64,000 nucleotides of DNA from Sapria himalayana (GCA_029783825.1 JAREIK010005488.1:1-64000); one strand, 5' to 3'. Numbered from the stretch's first letter, positions 38,226 through 49,934 are shown. The notes: generated by a model not told the origin, from the sequence alone. Numbers and translations are program-made.

Positions 38226-38542
38226 TAAAATTCTGAAAATAGTTTTATAATGAAAATAGCTAGGGATTTTTCCCTTGCTAATTAACTAGGAATTTTTCCC
38301 TTTCTAATTTAGTTAGGGATTTTAACTTGTTAATTTAACAAGAGAATTCATTATTTTAGCTAGGGAATTTTTCGTTACTAAAAATTTTTAGTTAGGGAGT
38401 CTTTCCCTCATTAATTTTTAGCAATGAGCATTTTAGAGGGGAAAGCTTCCATCGTTAATCTATCGTTATATCTCATTTAGCGATGGAAACCCCCCATTTA
38501 GCTAGGGAATTTTCTTTAGCTATTTGGGATTTTTTTGTAGTG
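38226..38542 (+). repeat. CACTA 3' subterminal block and terminal repeat (copy 2)
   Basis: Repeats of TAGCTAGGGATTTTTCCC and related forms lead into GGGATTTTTTTGTAGTG (38526-38542), the perfect-looking 3' terminus of a CACTA element. Confidence 0.85.
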
Positions 38543-38885
38543 TATATTGTAGTATATATACAAATTTACTTAGTATATCTACATATATACTAAGTATAAA
38601 TATATATATATATATATACTCAATATATCTACATATATACTACAATATATATGTACAAATATAGTTAGTATATCTACATATATATTGTATTATATGTACA
38701 TATAATATTACAGCATTATATGTACATATATACTGAGTATATATGTCCTCAGTTTATATGTAGATATTACACTGGAGTATATATGTACATATACTATAGT
38801 AATATATGTAACTAGTAAAATGCTAGTATATATCTGCATATACAGTATAGTATATATGTACATATATAAAATAGTATTATATATT
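38543..38885. repeat. 23-bp minisatellite right of copy 2
   Basis: TATATAC/GTATATA units resume directly after the terminus, with an (AT)n run at 38600-38618. A partial 3' module follows (38880-39180). Confidence 0.65.
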
Positions 38886-39189
38886 TATCAAAAACATAAC
38901 TTTTTTTAATTATAAATTTTGAGGTGATAGACTAGTTTAATTTTTATACAAATATGGTACCACAATGTTCTCCAAATGAAGCTTGTAGAAGTGAAGGGAT
39001 TTTTCACTAGACATGATGCCCCATGACTAGGATTGCTTTGTCGCAACAGAAAGATGGTGATCAAATGAGCCGGGGCACAGAAAGCAATGTTAATTTCATG
39101 GATAGATTATACTTTATGCACTATCATTAGATACATTGATTGAAAAGGTGTATTAATATTTTGTTATGTTTTTGTATTAACTATGTAAA

Positions 39190-39640
39190 ACACGGGTTGC
39201 ATAGAATGAAATTATTCAAAAAATATTTTCACCATCCTGTGTTGCACATGAGCATGGTGGAGTGCTCCATTTTTTTATGTTCAAATTTCTTATTGATTTG
39301 TTGATGATTATTGTTGATAACGATCAGTCTCTATTTCATCTGCCAGTTCTTTTGTTAGCTTGCCAGTTCGGTCATGGCGAGGCAGAGCAACACCCATATG
39401 AGCTTTGGGACTAGGAGAAAGTTTTGGTTGTAGAGAAGCAAGATGCGAACTTTGATGTGCCAAGCCTAACTCATGGCTTGTCTTCCAGGTTTTTCTTGAA
39501 GACTTTTTAGAGATATTTTCCTAAATTTAAAAAATCTTCTCATTTATTATTTATGTTGATAGTGAAGTTTTGTACCATCTTTGTGTAATATAAATGGGAT
39601 AATACTAATTTGTTACAGTTTTGTGTCATCTAAGGCTATG
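39190..39640 (+). pseudogene. Possible captured exon, frame kept in two copies
   Basis: A frame from about 39335 reads FHLPVLLLACQFGHGEAEQH, then a stop-containing linker, then DANFDVPSLTHGLSSRFFLK-TF and a stop at 39506. The inverted relative at 44270-44700 keeps DVNFDVPSLTHDL and the stretch before it in the same relative frame. I do not recognise the protein. It is bounded by CACTA 3'-module sequence on both sides, which suggests host DNA carried by the element; a lost element gene is the alternative. Confidence 0.35.
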
Positions 39641-39644
39641 TGAT

Positions 39645-40050
39645 TATATATATGTACTTATAATACTAAAGCATATACGTACATATATATTACAGCGAAT
39701 ATGTATGTATATACTGAGTATATATGTATGTATATACCGAGCATATAAGTACGTATATATTGAGTATATATGTACGTGTATATTGAGTATATATGCACAT
39801 ATAATACTATAGTATATATGTACTTATATACTCAATATATCGACATATATACTATAGTATATGTACATATATACTTAGTATATAAGTACATATAATTCTA
39901 CAGTATTATATGTACAAATATACTGAGTTTATATGTACATATAATACTACAGTATATATGTAGATATACTATAGTAATATATGTAACTAGTGAAATGATA
40001 GTATATATGTATATATACACTAAAGAATATATGTACATATATACTATAGT
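39645..40050. repeat. 23-bp minisatellite cluster
   Basis: Begins after the GTTTTGTGTCATCTAAGGC block and ends at the module block ATATTTATCTAAACATAAC. Confidence 0.75.
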
Positions 40051-40570
40051 ATTTTATATTTATCTAAACATAACTTTTGTAATTTATTTATTTTGATTTG
40101 ATTAACTATTTTAAATTTCGTACAAATATAGTAACATATTGTTCCACATAAGATGCTTGTAAAAGTGAAGGGATTTTTCCCTAGACATGATGCGCCGTAC
40201 CTATGACACCTTTGTCACAATAGAACGATGGTGACCGTAAAAGTTGGGGGAGAGAAAGCAATATAAATTTCACGGATAAATTATACTTTATGCACTATCA
40301 TTAGATACATTGATGAATCAGATGTAATAATTTTTTTTATGTTTTTATTTTAATTATGTAAATATTATATCAGAATAATTTATTAATTGATTTTGATTTT
40401 TGTTAATTATAAATTATCATTTATAGTTTCTTGTTTTATTCAATTTAAATATAAAATCATAAGATAATTTAATTAAATTTTTTGATAAAAAAATAATAAT
40501 AAAAATAGTTTTGGAATGAAAATAGGTAAAGATTTTCCCTTACTAATTTAGCTAGACTTATATATATCAA
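40051..40570 (+). mobile_element. Partial CACTA 3' end cut off by TCTA tract
   Basis: Same order as 37795-38310: AAACATAACTTTT block, AGTGAAGGGATTTTTC block, then the first subterminal motif TTCCCTTACTAATTTAGCTAG. The expected terminal inverted repeat is missing, because TCTA-like sequence takes over at about 40560-40575. Confidence 0.7.
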
Positions 40571-41522
40571 ACTATATATATGTCTATGTATCTGTCTGTC
40601 TATGTGTCTATCTATCTATATATCTATTTATGTATCATATATCTATTTGTCTATCTATGTATTATTTATTTGACTATCTATCTATTTGTCTAATTGCCTA
40701 TCTGTCTATCTGTCTATTTGTTTATCTATCTATATGTCTAACTATATATCTGTATATCTATCTATGCATTTATCTGTCTATCTATCTATCTATCTATCTT
40801 TCTATAAGTATATAATCATTATGTATATATTTTTAACTATCTATCACTCTATCTACCTATCTACCTACCTATCTATCTATTTTTCTACCAATCTATCTAT
40901 ATATATGTCTGTCTATCTATCTATCAATCTATCTATATACATATCTATCTCTAAATCTATCTATCTTTGTTTTTATCTATCTATAAATCTATCTATATAT
41001 TTATTTATCTATCTATATATCTATTTATCTATTTATGTATGTATGTACCTATCTATCAATCAATCAATCTATCTATCTATATGTCTATCTATATATCTTT
41101 CTAACTATATATCTATATATCTCTATCTATCAATATCTCTTTTTATCTACATGTTTATCTATTTATCCATCTATTTATCTTTATATCTATCTATCTAACT
41201 ATTTGTCTATCTATCTATCTGTTAATCTATCTTTCTGTAAATCTCTCTAAATATCTATCTATCTATCTAATTATTAATATATCTATCTATGTATATATTT
41301 TTGTATCTATCAATTATCTTTTTTTTCTATCTATCTATTAATCTATCTATTTATCTATATATCTGTCTATCTATCTATCTTTATTTCTTTCTAACTATCT
41401 ATCTATATATCTATATATCTATATATCTATCTATATATCAATTTATCTATCTATATATCTATTATTTATCTATTTATCTTTCTATCTGTTTATCTATCTA
41501 TCTTTATATCTAACTAACTAAC

Positions 41523-41559
<37 letters not shown>

Positions 41560-42872
41560 CGATCGATATGTTTATATATCGAACTATCTAACATTCTATC
41601 ATTCTATGTGTCTATCTATCTACTTTCCTACCTACCTACCTACCTATCTATCTATCTATCTGTCAGTCAATCTGTCTATCTATCTATTTATATGTCTTTT
41701 TCTTTATCTATATTTATGTCTATTTTCTATTTCCTATTTGTCTATCAGTTTATTTGTCTATTTGTCTATCATTCTATTTGTCTATCTATCTATCTATCTA
41801 TGTATCTATTTGTCTATCTATCTATTTGTCTATTTGTCTATCAATTAATCTGCCTATCTCTCTATATGCTTATCTCTCTATCTGCCTATCTGCATATCTA
41901 TCTATATGTCTATCTATCATTCAATCTATATGTCGGTCTGTCTATCTATCTATCGAACTATCTTTCTATTTATTATACTATCTATCGACCTATTTATCTT
42001 TCTTTCTTTCTATATATCTATATATCTATCTATTTTATCTATTTGTATATCTATGTATTTCTGTCTATCTATCTATGTATCTACCTATAGATCTATCTTT
42101 CTATCTGTCTATATTTATATCAGTCTATCTATCTATCTATCTATTTATTTTTCTTAAATCTGTCGATCTGTCTATCTATCTATGCTTATTTGTGTCTATC
42201 TATCTATCTATCTTTCTAGCTATATGTCTACCTATCATACCTACCTATCTATTTATCTATCAGTCTATCTTTCTAACTATCTATCTTTTTATCTGTCTAT
42301 CTATCTATCTCTCTATCTACTATCTATTTGTTTATTTCTTTATCTATATATCTATAAATCTTTATATCTATCTATCCCTCTATCTGTCTATCTATCTATC
42401 TTTCTATCACTCTATCAGTCTGTCTATCTATCATTCCATTTATCTATTTGTCTATATGTCGATCTTTCTATCTGTCAATATGTATATCAGTCTCTCTAGC
42501 TATCTTTTAATCTTCTATCTAATTATCTGAGTATCTATCTATCTATCTATCTAGCTATATGTCTACCTATATACCTATCTACCTATCTACTTGTCTAGTT
42601 ATCTACCTATCAAAATGTATATATATCTATCTGTCTATTTGTCGATCTGTCTAATATGGTTTCTTTATATTTGTCTATTTGTCTATTTGTATACCTGTCT
42701 ATATGTCTATATATCTATATAACAATCTATCAATCTATATGTCTGTCTATTTATGCATTTGTCTATTTATATGTATGTCTATCTATGTATTTGTCTATCT
42801 ATGTATCTGTCTCACATTCTATTTATCAATCAATCTATATTTCTATTTGTCTATCTATCTATTTTTTTATTT
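40571..42872 (+). repeat. Second TCTA array
   Basis: About 2.3 kb of degenerate TCTA repeats with TTTG, TGTC, ACCT and AAAT variants and an (AT)n run at 41539-41560. It is + strand oriented like the first array. It ends exactly at a CACTA terminal repeat (42873). Long Ser-Ile-Tyr-Leu frames (up to 258 codons) are artefacts of the repeat. No gene is seen. Confidence 0.95.
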
Positions 42873-43190
42873 CACAATGAAGAAAAATCCCAAAGGGCAT
42901 TAAATAAATCTCTAGTTAAATGGGGGTTTCGGTCGCTAAAGTGGATATAACAATGGATTAATGACAGAACCTCTCCCAAGCTAAAGTACTCATCACTATA
43001 AATTAACGAGGGAAAGTGTTCCTAGCTAATAAATATTAGTGACGAAAACTCCCTTGCTAAATTAATAATTTTCCTAGCTAATTTTCTCCTTAATTTTAAA
43101 CTTCAGAAAATTTCCTAGCTAAATTAATAAAGAAAATTCCCTAGCTAAACTAGCATGGGAAAATCCTTATCTATTTTATTTTCAAAACTA
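42873..43190 (-). repeat. CACTA 3' subterminal block and terminal repeat (copy 3)
   Basis: Inverted counterpart of 38226-38542: TTCCTAGCTAA and TAGCTAAATTAATAAAG motifs, then the AATTTTATGTTTTTATATTAAATTG block shared by all copies. Confidence 0.8.
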
Positions 43191-43629
43191 TTTTCTCTAT
43201 TTTATTTTTTTTCAAAAAAATTAATTAAATAATTTTATGTTTTTATATTAAATTGAATAAAAACAAAACCTATAAAAGACAATTTATAATTAACAAAAAT
43301 TAAAAGTAGTTAATAAATTATTCTGATACAATTTATTACATAGTTAAAACAAAATCAAAAAAAAAATTTATAACATTTTATTTATCAATGTATCTACCAA
43401 TAATGATTAAAGTATAATCTATCCATGAAATTGATGTTGTTTTCTCTCCTCCATCTCCTCTTGTCACCATTTTTCTACTGTGAAAAGGCTATCCTAGTGA
43501 TGGCGCAACATGTCTATTGAAAAATTCCAATACATCTACAAGCTTCATATGAGGAACTTTGCAGCACCATATCTATATGAAATTTAAACTAGTCAATCAA
43601 ATTAAAATAAATAAATAATGTTTAGATAA

Positions 43630-44215
43630 ATATATAACACTACAGTATATATGTACATATATACTGTAGTGTATATATACATATATACTAGCATTTCACT
43701 AGTTACATATATTACTGTAGTATATGTACATATATACTACAGTATTATATGTACATTTAAACTGAGTATATATGTACATATATATTATAGTAAATGTACA
43801 TATATACTCAGTATATAAGTAAATATAATTATGCAGTATTATATGTACATCAATTCTGAATATATATGTACTCAATATATATGTACATATATACCGAGTA
43901 CATATATTACTATAGTATATGTATATATTAATTTAGTATTATATGTACATATATACTCAGTATATACGTACTTCTATCCACGGTATATACGTAAATATAT
44001 ACTCCATATATATGTACTTATATACTCGGTATATACATACATATATATTCAGTATATACATACATATATACTCGGTACATACATACGTATATACTCATTA
44101 TATACGTATGTATATACTCGGTATATACATACGTATATACTTAATATATACGTATGTATGTACTATAGTTTATATCTACATATATAATGCAGTATTATTT
44201 GTACATATATATAAT
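43630..44215. repeat. 23-bp minisatellite cluster (copy 3)
   Basis: Several units at 23-base spacing between about 43940 and 44160. Inverted counterpart of 39645-40050. Confidence 0.8.
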
Positions 44216-44224
44216 CACATAACC

Positions 44225-44700
44225 TCAGATGATACAAAACTGCAACAAATTAATATTATCCCATTTATACTTCACAAAGATGGCACAAAACTTCACTATC
44301 AACATAAATAAATGTGAAGTTTATTTAGATTTTAAAAAATATCTCTGAAAAGTCTTTAAGGAAAACGTGGAAAACAAGTCATGAGTCAGGCTTGGCACAT
44401 CAAAGTTCACATCTTACCTCCTCCCAACTAGAACTCTTTTTCAGTCCCAAGGCCTATAAGGGTGTTACTCTGCCCCCTCATGACCGAGCTGACAAGTAAC
44501 AAAAGAACTGGCATATGAAATAAAGACTGATAGTCAGTAGTAGTAACCATCAACAAATAAATAAGAAACATGAACATAGAAAAATGGCGCACTCCACCAT
44601 GCTCATGTGCAACAAAGGATGATTAATATATTTTTTGCATAATAATTTTGAATAAATGCAATCTACACAACCCTTGTTTTACTTAGTTAAAACAAAAACA
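44225..44700 (-). pseudogene. Possible captured exon, inverted copy
   Basis: Reverse-oriented relative of 39190-39640, also preceded and followed by the same module sequence. On the minus strand it keeps DVNFDVPSLTHDL and a downstream KTFQ. The pair forms part of the large inverted repeat around the second TCTA array. Confidence 0.35.
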
Positions 44701-44989
44701 TAATAAAATTTTATTACATCTTCTTCATCAATGTATCTAATGACAGTGCATAAAGTATAATCTATTCATGAAATTGATGTTGCTTTCTCTCCCCAAGCTC
44801 ACCTGATCACTATCTTTCTGCTGTGACAAAGCTATCTTACTCACGGGGCACCATGTCTAGTTAAAAATCCCATCACTTCTACAAGCTTTGTATGGGGAAT
44901 ATTGTGTTATCATATCTATATTAAAATTAAGCCTGTCAATCAAATCAGAATTAATAAATAAAAAAAGTTCTATGTTTTTAGATATAAAA

Positions 44990-45350
44990 TACTGTAGTAT
45001 ATATGTACATATATACTATAGTGTATACGTACATATATACTACAGTGTATATGTACATATATACTATAGTGTATAAGTACATTTATACTAGAATTTCACT
45101 AGTTACATTAATTACTATAGTATATGTACGTATATACTATAGTATTATATATACATATATACTGAGTATATATATACTCGCACATATAATACAACAGTAT
45201 TATATGTATATATACTACGTATATATGTAGATATATTGATTGTATATCTACGTATATACTACAATATATATATATATATATAGAAGTATATATGTACATA
45301 TATAGAGCAGTATATATGAACACATATACTCAGTAAGTACGTATAAGAGA
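44990..45350. repeat. 23-bp minisatellite cluster (copy 3)
   Basis: Starts with near-perfect units (ACTATAGTGTATACGTACA type) to about 45100, then becomes irregular with an (AT)n run at 45265-45282. Confidence 0.7.
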
Positions 45351-45359
45351 TATACTAGC

Positions 45360-46010
45360 ATTTCTCTTATATGTACATATAAGAGAAACCTCTCATTGAA
45401 TCAAGAAACTATTTCAGAATGTTACTTTGTTCTAAATCTCTCATTAATATCCAAACATGTCAGGAACAATAGAGCCATTCTAATTCAATGATCAAAGAAT
45501 GCATATCATGTTTTCATGTATGTAAATAATCAGCAATGAAATATAACTCACCATGACCAAGGTACGCAAACTCTTGAGTCATGATAGGGTTCGAAGAAGT
45601 TAAACAACTAGACCACTGCCTTCCATAGTTTCAATCATTCTTGCAAGAATATTTAGATTCAAGGCTAAAATCCTACACAATTGAAAGGGAAAAAAAGGAG
45701 TAATTAGTAGTTATGAGAATCTTAAACATAGTATCTAGAAAGAAAAGAAAAGTAGAACTTGCAAAATACACTTGTCATAAGTATTTCTTATAATTATTTC
45801 AAAGTCCTTCTACAAGCAATAGGAAAAAACTCTGCTTTCAAGAAACAAAGAGAAGGGATCAGCTTTATCTGGGTCAATTAGTCCCTCTAGCTTTAGCTTT
45901 TTAATCTACTTTGCCAATTTTATCTTGTGGCATCATTATGCAATTATCAAATTTGGATAGAAATAAAAAACTACTTTAATTTCTTAGTGATCATGGCATC
46001 AAATTTAGTA
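45360..46010 (-). pseudogene. Possible captured gene fragment, inverted copy
   Basis: Reverse-oriented relative of 23731-24355, again flanked on both sides by 23-bp minisatellite. The minus strand keeps KKLKLEGLIDPDK (about 45880) and YLGHGELYFIADYL (about 45550). Its position inside copy 3 shows that this block belongs to the CACTA family's cargo or body, not only to flanking DNA. Confidence 0.4.
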
Positions 46011-46320
46011 TGTACGTATATACTACAATATATATGTACGTTAATACTAAGTATATATGTACATATATACTGCATATATATGTACTTATAATACTGTAGT
46101 ATATACATACATATATACTGCAGTATATATGTACGTATAATAGCGTAGTCTATATGTAATATATACTACCCTAGTTTATGTACATATATACTCTGTATAT
46201 CTACATATATACTATAGTATATATGATACTGACTATATATGTACACATCTACTACAATATATATTATAATGTGTATATATCTACATATATAGTATAGTAT
46301 ATATATACATATATACACAC
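46010..46320. repeat. 23-bp minisatellite, degenerate cluster (copy 3)
   Basis: Loose TATATACT/AGTATATA units with CTACATATATA fillers. Confidence 0.6.
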
Positions 46321-46424
46321 ATAAATATAATGACATAGCCTCGGATGACACAAAACTACAACAAATTAGTATTATCCCATTTATACTTCATAAAGATGGC
46401 ACAAAACTTCAACAACTTATCTCT

Positions 46425-46745
46425 CTAGTATATCCAGCCATCTCTCATGTATTGCAGTGCAAGAGAAGTGTTGGTGACAGCATTCGTGGGGATTGAATGA
46501 ATTGTTGGCATTAACCAAAAAGTTGTTAATATAATGTCATGGTAAGAAAGGCTTCGTGTCATGGTCTCCCATGCTAGGTACCAGATGCATACCAAGATTC
46601 CCCTGAAAAATGGCTCATAAGACCCACAGTTCCTCATGTTCCACTCATCGTCATCCATGAAACTACGAACATGAAAGAGAGGGAATACAAGAAAAATGAA
46701 CTCATTTAATTGAATTTCATTAGTAATCATAATGGCTATTAACAT
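46425..46745 (-). CDS. Unrecognised open frame in copy 3 3' module
   Basis: An open frame of 106 codons on the minus strand, unusual here because it is long, non-repetitive and of balanced composition. The N-terminal 25 or so residues are hydrophobic; after them FMDDDEWNMRNCGSYEPFFR looks like real coding sequence, preceded by GTTCGTAG, a possible splice acceptor, so the true exon may begin near 46665. It ends YMRDGWIY and a stop. The DNA equivalent to its first codons exists at 35725 in copy 2 (AAATGTTAATAGCC) but then diverges, so this segment is specific to copy 3. I do not recognise it. It could be a captured host exon or chance. Confidence 0.3.
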   Translation of the reverse strand: MLIAIMITNEIQLNEFIFLVFPLFHVRSFMDDDEWNMRNCGSYEPFFRGILVCIWYLAWETMTRSLSYHDIILTTFWLMPTIHSIPTNAVTNTSLALQYMRDGWIY

Positions 46746-47489
46746 TTCAATAGTTTAATTCCATAGATGATCAATAATAACCAGTCATAGATCTGAATAG
46801 CAAAAATGTAGATCTACATGAAATAAGTGTGCTAAGAACAAACCTATGACTGCGTTGGACCAAAATTTTTTTTTTCATCTCAAAACATCAGAAGCTAACA
46901 TGCCGTTCCCAGCACTAGGAGGACTAGCCAAGCCTTTTACATACCTATATTATGCTAAAACTCAACCCAAAATATTCAAGTACACACCAACATATTCATA
47001 GATATTTAAAAATATTAATTATATACATTAATAAACACAAATCTAAGTTGATAGTCATACAACTTAAAGAAATAACTAAAAGAAGTCTAACAATGATGTT
47101 TAGATCGAGAGAGAGAGTGCAAAAATAAAATTTTCCAGGAATAATTAAGATAATAGAAGATTGGCCTCCTTTTGATCTAATAGAGATCAGTAAAGATGGG
47201 TCTCATGCATAGGAAGGACCATGACAAAGTCTGAATGCTTTTAATCAGAATTTGTTCGTGTGTCTCACATCAAATATCCTACAAAGATTCATTATTAGGT
47301 TAATCGGCATAACAATGAACAAAACCAGAATATAAAAAATTGATACCTCAAAAAATATCTCATCTTATTTAGCTACTCATATACATAAATTAAAAACTAT
47401 TCAAAAATAAATATGATACAAAATCATCCTCATAATTAGTTGGTTAATTTGTGCTAGCCTCTCCTGTGTGGTTTGGTAGATGGATCTCG

Positions 47490-49367
47490 AAATGCTATTT
47501 GTCGTGTCAATGCACTAACTGTGACCCCATGTAGGACATCTGCTATTGTATTACGTTCTTAATTTCTTTCATCTCATCATTCATTTCTTTAATTTCTTGC
47601 ATTTCTTCCTTCAAATTAGTAATCTACTCATCCTTCTCTTCTTTCATTTCTTGAATTTCTTCTTTCAAATGAGTAGTCTGCTCATCCTTCTATTTTTTCA
47701 TTTCCTGCATTTTTTCCTTCAAATGATATATCCACTCATCCTTCTCTTTCATTTCTATCTCCAGAAATTCAAAAAATTCATTAGTTTTCATTACTTGTTC
47801 AACCATCTCATACACCATTGCTGTGATAGATGAATTAGAATCACAACTACTACAAAAAAATGTCACTCCCATCAAGTCGATGTCATACACTCACTACTTC
47901 TTATGACCTTCTATGGTCTCCAAATACATAGGATCATAGTCAATTGGTTAAAGATCCATAAAACCCTCAACTTGTTGAGAAACAACTGTCACACTCCATT
48001 AGTTTCAGTGATAAAATATGGAAAAATACTATTATAGATATACATAAAATAAATTTAATATTTTGCATTCCAAATAACTTTTAAAATTTTTTATAGTACT
48101 ATAAAATTTTATTAAAATTATAGATTCTTACAGTGATCATCTGAGACTTGTTGTCAAAAAACTGACCATCCACTTTCTTCACATACATCTTTCTGAAAAT
48201 CTCATAAAAATTAGAATCTCGACTCAATTCTCCACCATAGAGTATGTATTTATTAAATCATAAAATAACAAATGATAAAAAACTTTAATAAAATTAATAA
48301 AACCATGCGCATATTTTATTTATTAAGACTATTAGGATAACCACTAAATATATAAATGTTTAAATTTTTAAAATCGTACCAAATCTTGAGCATGCTCAAA
48401 GATCGCCTTTGACCCTTCTTTGTGGCGAGACATTCCTGTACCTAGTCCGACTAACTTATTTCGTCGATTTTTGCTGGAAATCTCTAATTATTTTTTACAT
48501 CTGGCTCCTCTCAATGCTTAAGCTACTCTATCTAGTCATCCTCAGATATAAAATCAGGCCTTTCTTTTATATTCTTCAATTTATGGACAAAATCAGAATA
48601 CCATTCAACAGCTTTGCTCTCCCATAATGACTTTATCTTTCCATCAAATTTGGGTGCCCATTTGGATGGATTCTATATATAGAAAAATCGCAAAAAAATT
48701 TATATTAATAATAATGACATGATTATTTACTGCTTGAAAAATATTCAACATAATAGTTAACTAATTAGATAATTAATTTTCAATGCTTTTGTCTCATTAT
48801 TTTTACGTGAAAGTCATTAAAATTCGACTCTTTTGCTAATTTAGAAACTTTCTTCCATAAGAATGCTTTAGAATTAACCATTTTCTTGAAGACTTTGTAA
48901 TTATAGCCGAACATATGTGAGATGGAAAAAACCTATACAAAAAACTACTAATAGAACATCATAATTTTTTATTCAAGTAATATTTACATATTTCTTATAC
49001 CTCCAAGCCTCAATCTCAATTACTTAATTAGCACTGAATGTAGAGGAAGGCACAACATTTGATCATGTCGATGGTTCTGTAAATGGAAGAAATATTGGTG
49101 CAAAATGATTATTGAAGATGGTGATGGATCAAAAGTGTGTGCATGAATGATAATGGGTGATGGGCTTATATCTGATAAAGGTGATAGTAAAGGTGTCAAT
49201 GATGGTGTTGGTGATGGAAATGGAGATGGTGATTGTGATGTTGATGTATGGATATGGTGGGTATGAGATGGTAGTGAATTTGCAAAATGGTGTAAAATAC
49301 TAGATGGATTTGGTCCAGTACTCCATCCATGTCCACCTCCACCATGGCCATGATCTTTAGGTGCCAT
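47490..49367 (-). pseudogene. Second CACTA gene, Transposase_24-like (copy 3)
   Basis: The best-preserved start of this gene in the window. ATG at 49365-49367 opens MAPKDHGHGGGGHGWSTGPN, a Gly/His-rich beginning, then a Pro/Ser/Thr/His-rich stretch to about 49020. An AT-rich intron follows. The domain exon (about 48365-48660) is decayed but matches copy 1 at 17062-17340. A short exon (about 48150-48230) matches FYEIF...MHVKKVDGQF. The C-terminal part (47540-47890) contains an open frame, SNSSITAMVYEMVEQVMKTN then Glu/Lys-rich heptad-like sequence, probably a coiled coil. Stops and an expanded Phe/Leu-type frame on the opposite strand show decay. A role in binding subterminal DNA is inferred from the family. 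Confidence 0.75.
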
Positions 49368-49508
49368 CTACTATACAAAAATATAAAAACATAGAAAAAT
49401 AATAGAGATATGATGAACAACCATGCATTTTAGAATAGAATACACCAATATATTTCAACAAAATATAGAGTCTTTGATAGTTTAATATTATAATATAATT
49501 ATAATAGT

Positions 49509-49741
49509 TTAATTATTGGCATCACTATCATCCTTCAATGGATCTTCTAACATTTTGTCAGATTCCAATGGAAGTTCTAACTCATCTTTAGATAGAAATT
49601 TATCATCTTCAATTTCTATTAGGCCACCATTTGAGTCACATAAATTTTCTAGATCTTAATCTACATGGACAGGATCAATATTATTTATGTCATCTTCTTG
49701 GAATGCCGGTGCAATAGCTACGTCTGCACTTCTTTGTTGAG
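49509..49741 (-). pseudogene. Transposase C-terminal tail only (copy 3)
   Basis: Minus-strand sequence from QQRSADVAIAPAFQEDDINN to the acidic tail and stop at 49509-49511. It matches the ends of copies 1, 2 and 4, but everything upstream is deleted and it joins the GA-rich tract at about 49741. Confidence 0.8.
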
Positions 49742-49934
49742 AGATAGAAAACTGGGTGAGGGAGAGTGAGAGAGAGAGAAAGGAGGAGAGAGAAAGAAAG
49801 GGGGGAGAGAGAGAGAGAGAGGGAGGGAGAGAGCTGGAGAGTGAAAGAAAGAGAGAGGGGGAGATAAAGTAAAAAAGAAAGAGAGCAAGATATAAAATAG
49901 CAAGAGAGAGATAAAGAGAGAGAGTGTTTGACAC
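49656..49934 (-). pseudogene. Chimeric open frame: CT-tract leader fused to transposase tail
   Basis: An open frame of 92 codons. The first 65 or so residues are Leu/Ser/Pro-rich, read from the CT-rich tract; the remainder is the transposase tail through DPVHVD. The join is a deletion junction, because in copy 2 these parts lie about 3.4 kb apart. Being in frame is probably chance, since the CT tract is open in several frames. Confidence 0.55.

Larger units (their letters stand above)
24599..38542 (+). mobile_element. CACTA (En/Spm) transposon copy 2, nearly full length
   Basis: The left end reads CATTACAAGAAAAT (24599) and the right end is the complement of CACTACAAAAAAATCCC (38526-38542): matching CACTA terminal inverted repeats with two differences in the first 14 bases. 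The trinucleotide TAT flanks both ends (24596-24598 and 38543-38545), as expected of a 3-bp target duplication, though the flank is AT-rich so this is weak. Inside, in order: 5' subterminal repeats, AT-rich satellite, CT-rich leader, transposase pseudogene, second-gene pseudogene, 3' module with 23-bp repeats and 3' subterminal block. Length is about 13.9 kb, within the range of plant CACTA elements. Confidence 0.7.

Noticed and set aside
40630..42950. Similar Leu-Ser-Ile-Tyr frames, up to 258 codons
   Set aside because: Same cause: the second TCTA array.
19165..46320. Regular short repeats as a CRISPR array
   Set aside because: The units are contiguous, with no unique spacers of constant length and no cas genes; the setting is a plant genome.
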